Positions 33,042 through 36,419 of a stretch of 36,419 nucleotides of DNA are shown piece by piece. Position numbers and translations under genes: made by a program. The stretch's first letter is position 1. Each line of letters starts with the position of its first letter. Below the pieces are notes generated by a model, which made no database searches, was not told the DNA's origin, and saw only the letters and a list, made by a program, of their open reading frames with translations. The stretch covers positions 1 to 36,419 of the forward strand of contig NZ_JTLD01000056.1 of the NCBI RefSeq assembly GCF_000798815.1, read 5' to 3'. The stretch is from Alistipes sp. ZOR0009. GTDB lineage: Bacteria > Bacteroidota > Bacteroidia > Bacteroidales > ZOR0009.

Positions 33042-34037
33042 TTAACTATTGCAAGAGGCTCCTATAGCTTTATCCTCGTAAAGACTATGATGCGCTGCAC
33101 TCTGAATCCAAATATTTTCATTCAACCTTAACACATCAATAATTTCTAGAATAGAGAGAATATCTGTATAAAATTTGCTAAAAGAATCATCCTCGAGTAT
33201 TGATTTAGAAATGTTAGGTTCAAAAATAGTTTTCTCATAAATAAGAATAGAAACTTTACTTTTTGAAAAAGATACATATACTTTCTCCTTTTCTTTTAAA
33301 GAAAGTTTAAACTCCATAAGCCTCTCCATAAATGAGTAGGAAAATATGTAGCGAGCCTCTACTTCATCGGTTGATATTGTTCTAAATAGCACTTCAAACT
33401 CTGGATTTTCAAGAACAATATTTTCTCCCTTAAGTCCTTTCATGACATTGTTAATCTGATCTCGCTCTAGCGTTTTATCTTCAACAAATGTGTTGGCCAA
33501 TATCTTTTTATTAAAATCGGCAATAAACAGTAAAGAGGGTTTAAAATTTGTACCCGCTTGCACATCGCCTTTTTGGCCAAAATTGAGCTCTACTATACTT
33601 GTTTGAACACCACGATAGGTCCCTTTTATATAATCTCTTACATTAACTTTTCCTTCTTTGAGCCACTTTTCCTTGAAAAGTTCAGTATTATGCAAATCTT
33701 CGTACGGAATCGTTTCTGGTATATATTCAAAAGAACTATCGATAAGCTTTATCACACGTTCGACAAATACACTTTTCTTGCTATTAAAATACTTCTCATA
33801 ATCCAACCTACTTATTGTTAAGTGGTGCACAAGCAAAGCAAAAGCGATAAGTCCAAAAAAAGACAAAAAAGCATAAAACCCTGATCCATCTATAATACAA
33901 GAAAATACGACCAGCACTCCAACTCCAATTAAGACCTTACAGACGATATCATATACATACGATTTTTTTCTTATTAATTCCAATTCAGGATATTGAGCAA
34001 CAAACTCATTTTGAATATTTTCTATTTCAGGTCTCAT
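33042..34037 (-). CDS. DUF3137 membrane protein, paired with LemA
   Basis: 331 residues. After a short N-terminal helix come two membrane segments (about residues 29-45 and 53-70: VCKVLIGVGVLVVFSCII and FLSFFGLIAFALLVHHL). The soluble remainder has the DUF3137 landmarks: GTYRGVQTSIVELNFG, NPEFEVLFRTISTDEVEARYIFSYSFMERL, and a C-terminal block with KVYVSFSKSKVSILI. DUF3137 proteins are commonly encoded beside LemA, and here the start codon overlaps the LemA stop by 4 bp, so the two are translationally coupled. Their joint function is unknown; a membrane or envelope homeostasis role is often proposed. Confidence 0.85.
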   Translation of the reverse strand: MRPEIENIQNEFVAQYPELELIRKKSYVYDIVCKVLIGVGVLVVFSCIIDGSGFYAFLSFFGLIAFALLVHHLTISRLDYEKYFNSKKSVFVERVIKLIDSSFEYIPETIPYEDLHNTELFKEKWLKEGKVNVRDYIKGTYRGVQTSIVELNFGQKGDVQAGTNFKPSLLFIADFNKKILANTFVEDKTLERDQINNVMKGLKGENIVLENPEFEVLFRTISTDEVEARYIFSYSFMERLMEFKLSLKEKEKVYVSFSKSKVSILIYEKTIFEPNISKSILEDDSFSKFYTDILSILEIIDVLRLNENIWIQSAAHHSLYEDKAIGASCNS

Positions 34038-34573
34038 ACTTTAAATAGCTCTTTTACATCATGATTTTTCTTCTCAGAAACTTCTATTTCAAACATATCT
34101 AACTGCTTATACGCCATTAATCTTGCAAAAAAACAAGATGGTATTGTTTCACATTTATTGTTATAAACGAGTACATTTGCATTATACGTTCTACGTGCTG
34201 CAGAAAGTTGCTCCTCGACTTCGTTTAAAGCTTGCTGAAGTTGAATAAAGCTATTGTTGGCTTTTAAATCTGGATAACTCTCGGCATTGAGCATTATTGA
34301 TTTAAGTAAACGTGTTGATTCTGATTCTACTTTCACCAAATTTCCCTTTGCTCCACCTCTCAACTCAACTAACTTTAGATGAGTATCCTGCTCGTATGCC
34401 ATATATTCCTTAACTGTAGCAACTAGATTAGGAATTAAATCAAATCGTTTTTTAAGCATCGCATCTATTCCTCCAACAGAATAGTCAACTCTATTTTTAC
34501 TTTTCACTAAGCTATTGTAAATAGAGACAAGATAGACTCCAACTAAGCCAGCAGTAATGTAGATTACAATCAT
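34034..34573 (-). CDS. lemA: LemA family protein
   Basis: 179 residues. A single N-terminal membrane helix (IVIYITAGLVGVYLVSIYNSLV) is followed by the LemA signature KNRVDYSVGGIDAMLKKRFDLIPNLVATVKEYMAYE, a central helical hairpin (NSFIQLQQALNEVEEQLSAARRTYNANVLVYNN) and ETIPSCFFARLMAYKQLDMFE at the end. Length is normal for the family. LemA proteins place a helical bundle beyond the membrane, and their role is not well defined. It is the first gene of a two-gene operon with the DUF3137 protein. I saw no clear promoter in the 490 bp upstream, which contains a decayed repeat A copy. Confidence 0.9.
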   Translation of the reverse strand: MIVIYITAGLVGVYLVSIYNSLVKSKNRVDYSVGGIDAMLKKRFDLIPNLVATVKEYMAYEQDTHLKLVELRGGAKGNLVKVESESTRLLKSIMLNAESYPDLKANNSFIQLQQALNEVEEQLSAARRTYNANVLVYNNKCETIPSCFFARLMAYKQLDMFEIEVSEKKNHDVKELFKV

Positions 34574-34783
34574 ACAATTGTTTATATAATAGATAAAACT
34601 TTATTTTCAAGGAAACGTTAGTTGCGGAATAAATAACAAGCGCAACATAAAAAAAACATAGCCTAGCTTCACAGCCAAACAGGGTTAATCCCTCTTCTGG
34701 ATCTTGCAATAGCCTGCATCAAGGATGATACTAGCAAGCAAACAAATTCAACGAGTAAATAGTAGGTGCCAATTTTCAAAATT

Positions 34784-34905
34784 CAAAAATAGCAAAAAGC
34801 AGCTCACTACAGTGAAGGCAGGCATGTGTAGTACAATATTTTTGTTCTGCTACTTTTTGAGCGCAAAAAACATGAAATAGATTAACTCTTTCTGTCGGTT
34901 TATGA
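34784..34905 (+). repeat. C module plus structured repeat A, copy 5 (decayed)
   Basis: It contains AAAATAGCAAAAAGCAGC, then TTCTGCTACTTTTTGAGCGCAAAAAACATG and ATTAACTCTTTCTGTCGG at the position of the conserved AACTCGCACCGTCGG. The left and right arms have lost part of their complementarity, so this copy is decaying. It lies in the 490-bp gap between LemA and the transthyretin-like gene, which otherwise shows nothing I recognise. Confidence 0.55.
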
Positions 34906-35064
34906 AAGCTTTGAGATCTACGTTTCGCGGCAGAACTACATAGATTTAAACCTGAAGAAATGATTGTACTGTCGATTAACTAAAAAAAGTCTGCAAGGCT
35001 GGTGGGTATAAGGCAGCAAAGCCCGACCTGTGGCCGAGCGTTGTATGGTGGTGGAAAGGCGATG

Positions 35065-36063
35065 CTAGCAGGGTAGCCTTTCGGGTAGCGGATCGAGGCT
35101 GAGCTCGATGAGGGTAAGGTTGTGGTCGTTGACGGCGTAGTAGGCAACCTTGGTTTCGTAGCCGTTCATCTTGACAAATACGGTGTAGTAGCCGGACTTG
35201 ACGTTTTTGCAACGGAAGATGCCCGAGGAGGTGGTTACCTTTACAAAGGTGGGCTTGAGGGGCTCCTTTAAAATTAGCGACTTGTCGGCCGAATACTTGT
35301 CGTAGATGGAGCCGTCCATGTCTAAGTAGAACTCCACGATAACGTTATTGAGGAGCTTGCCCAGGTGGTTGGTGATGAGGGCCGATATGGAGACTTCGCG
35401 GCGAATCCTAGAGGGTTTTATCTTGATGGCGTTAAATATCTGGTTTACTTCGACGCGGTATACGTCGGCTACGCCACGAAATAGGACGAGCACGTTGTCG
35501 AGGTACTCGCGCTGCTTGGTGCCAACCAGCTCGGCGCGGTTGCGTAGGGCTACAATGGCTGGCTTGGCATCGTTGCGCTCCTTAATCATCTCGACGAGCC
35601 GAGCCAGCTGGGCCTGCAGCGCCTTAAAGCTATCGGCGGTATAGTGCAGCGGTACGATGCTGGCAATGTTGGCGCCAATGAGCTCGACCAAGGATGTTAG
35701 GCATGTCACCACGCCCTCCTCGCCTAGGCGATCGAGCCCGTAAAGCTTAACGGAAGCCTTCTGCGTAAGCTCGATGTTCTTGTTGAGCTTGGCAATGGTT
35801 AGGAGCTTCTCTAACGGGGTAGCAATGGACTTGATGAGGTTGCTGCGCAGGGTGGCAATCTCGAGGGTATAGTTGGTGCTGTACGTTTTCAGATCCTCCT
35901 CTATGGCCTGAATGTCCTGTACCGTTTGCTCTAGGAGGGTAATGTTCTCGTCAATTTTAGGAACGGTGTGTAGCACCGGGTAGCTACGGTAAAGATTCTT
36001 TACAACTATGGCTTTGCCGTTTTGGAAAAGAAGATTTGGTAAAAGTTTTGGCTGCATCATCAT
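35065..36063 (-). CDS. Helical protein with C-terminal transthyretin-like domain
   Basis: 332 residues without signal peptide or membrane helix, so presumably cytoplasmic. Residues 1-230 are almost wholly helical with long amphipathic stretches (NITLLEQTVQDIQAIEEDLK, RSNLIKSIATPLEKLLTIAK, LVEMIKERNDAKPAIVALRN), suggesting an antiparallel helical bundle or coiled coil. About 275-320 (SGIFRCKNVKSGYYTVFVKM followed by NGYE) has the pattern of a carboxypeptidase-regulatory/transthyretin-like beta-sandwich, which is usually extracellular, so its presence on a protein without signal is odd. The gene is richer in G+C than the LemA/DUF3137 pair. I do not recognise the family. The first two codons after the start are also Met, so the exact start is uncertain by a residue or two. 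Confidence 0.75.
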   Translation of the reverse strand: MMMQPKLLPNLLFQNGKAIVVKNLYRSYPVLHTVPKIDENITLLEQTVQDIQAIEEDLKTYSTNYTLEIATLRSNLIKSIATPLEKLLTIAKLNKNIELTQKASVKLYGLDRLGEEGVVTCLTSLVELIGANIASIVPLHYTADSFKALQAQLARLVEMIKERNDAKPAIVALRNRAELVGTKQREYLDNVLVLFRGVADVYRVEVNQIFNAIKIKPSRIRREVSISALITNHLGKLLNNVIVEFYLDMDGSIYDKYSADKSLILKEPLKPTFVKVTTSSGIFRCKNVKSGYYTVFVKMNGYETKVAYYAVNDHNLTLIELSLDPLPERLPC

Positions 36064-36286
36064 TTGTTACAATGAATATGGTTTGACAAAAATTATCTTA
36101 CACTAAAATAATTCTTTACCAAAAATCAAAAAAAACGCTAACGCAAAATCGCGACTTACACTTTTAAGCTCTTTTTGAGTTTTTGGTTACACATCGAAAT
36201 AGCCGAAAAGACAAAAACCTACACTTGTGTAAACATATTTTATTTTAGCTTCCGAATTATCACATCGAATAATTTTTGCATTTTTT

Positions 36287-36419
36287 CTACTCAGTACCAA
36301 AATAAATGAGGTCGGAGCTGCAAACAATCTACTCAGAACAAAAAAAGATGAGGTCGGAAATGCTAAAACGGCATTTTGGGAGGTTGCAAAAAGTGTACTC
36401 AGAGCAAAAATAAATGTGG
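36287..36419. repeat. Three direct repeats at the window edge
   Basis: A 30-bp word occurs at 36287-36316 (starting CTACTCAGTACC and ending GAGGTCGGA), at 36329-36358 (starting CTACTCAGAACA, same end), and at 36395-36419, where it is truncated by the window end (starting GTACTCAGAGC). The spacings are 42 and 66 bp, so they are not evenly spaced like a CRISPR array. TGCAAA precedes units 2 and 3. Positions 36064-36286 are AT-rich and contain nothing I recognise. Confidence 0.7.

Noticed and set aside
36287-36419. CRISPR-like array
   Set aside because: Repeats are imperfect, spacings are 12 and 36 bases and no cas gene is in the window.

Overview
The window looks like a Bacteroidota chromosome, probably Bacteroidales-like. 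The evidence is a C-terminal type IX secretion (T9SS) type A sorting domain, SprB-type repeats, Bacteroidota promoters (TAnnTTTG at -7, in one case with TTG at -33), lipoboxes typical of the phylum, and almost no Shine-Dalgarno sequences. No T9SS machinery, tRNA, rRNA, CRISPR array or insertion sequence was found. All family names come from reading the protein sequences, not from database searches.

Left edge (1-2350): mostly repeat-filled DNA. It holds a structured repeat (repeat A, 220-440), a 21-bp tandem array (576-680), three copies of a hairpin-rich composite repeat (B/C), a decayed gene end with an 18-bp-stem terminator, and a lone minus-strand gene (1239-1955) that may be an orphan immunity gene.

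Centre (2355-26817): one large minus-strand gene cluster, probably a single operon of seven genes behind a -7 box at 26810-26817. In transcription order it encodes an exported HEAT-like protein, a 1394-aa secreted protein of unknown function, a fibronectin-III protein, a 2961-aa SprB-repeat protein with a T9SS sorting tail, an outer-membrane beta-barrel, an 1841-aa polymorphic toxin, and a beta-propeller protein starting 2 bp after the toxin. The toxin has a TANFOR-like N-terminus, fibronectin folds, a metzincin-like protease, a HINT autoprotease and a C-terminal PD-(D/E)XK nuclease-like tip. My reading is that the surface proteins display or export the toxin, HINT frees the tip, and the beta-propeller protein is the immunity partner.

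Right part (27100-36419): ordinary chromosomal genes separated by more repeats. These are two small lipoproteins around a shared bidirectional terminator, a FemAB-like transferase with a good promoter, a 7-bp microsatellite, a small two-helix membrane protein, a Tim44-like membrane protein, a third lipoprotein, a DUF3137/LemA pair with a 4-bp overlap, and a helical protein with a transthyretin-like tail. The right edge carries three direct repeats cut by the window end.

Besides the toxin operon, the most unusual content is repeat A. It occurs five times, always in the same orientation. Its copies keep several base-paired arms by compensatory changes, and one central word can pair with either an upstream or a downstream partner. 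That argues for a conserved folded RNA or DNA structure.
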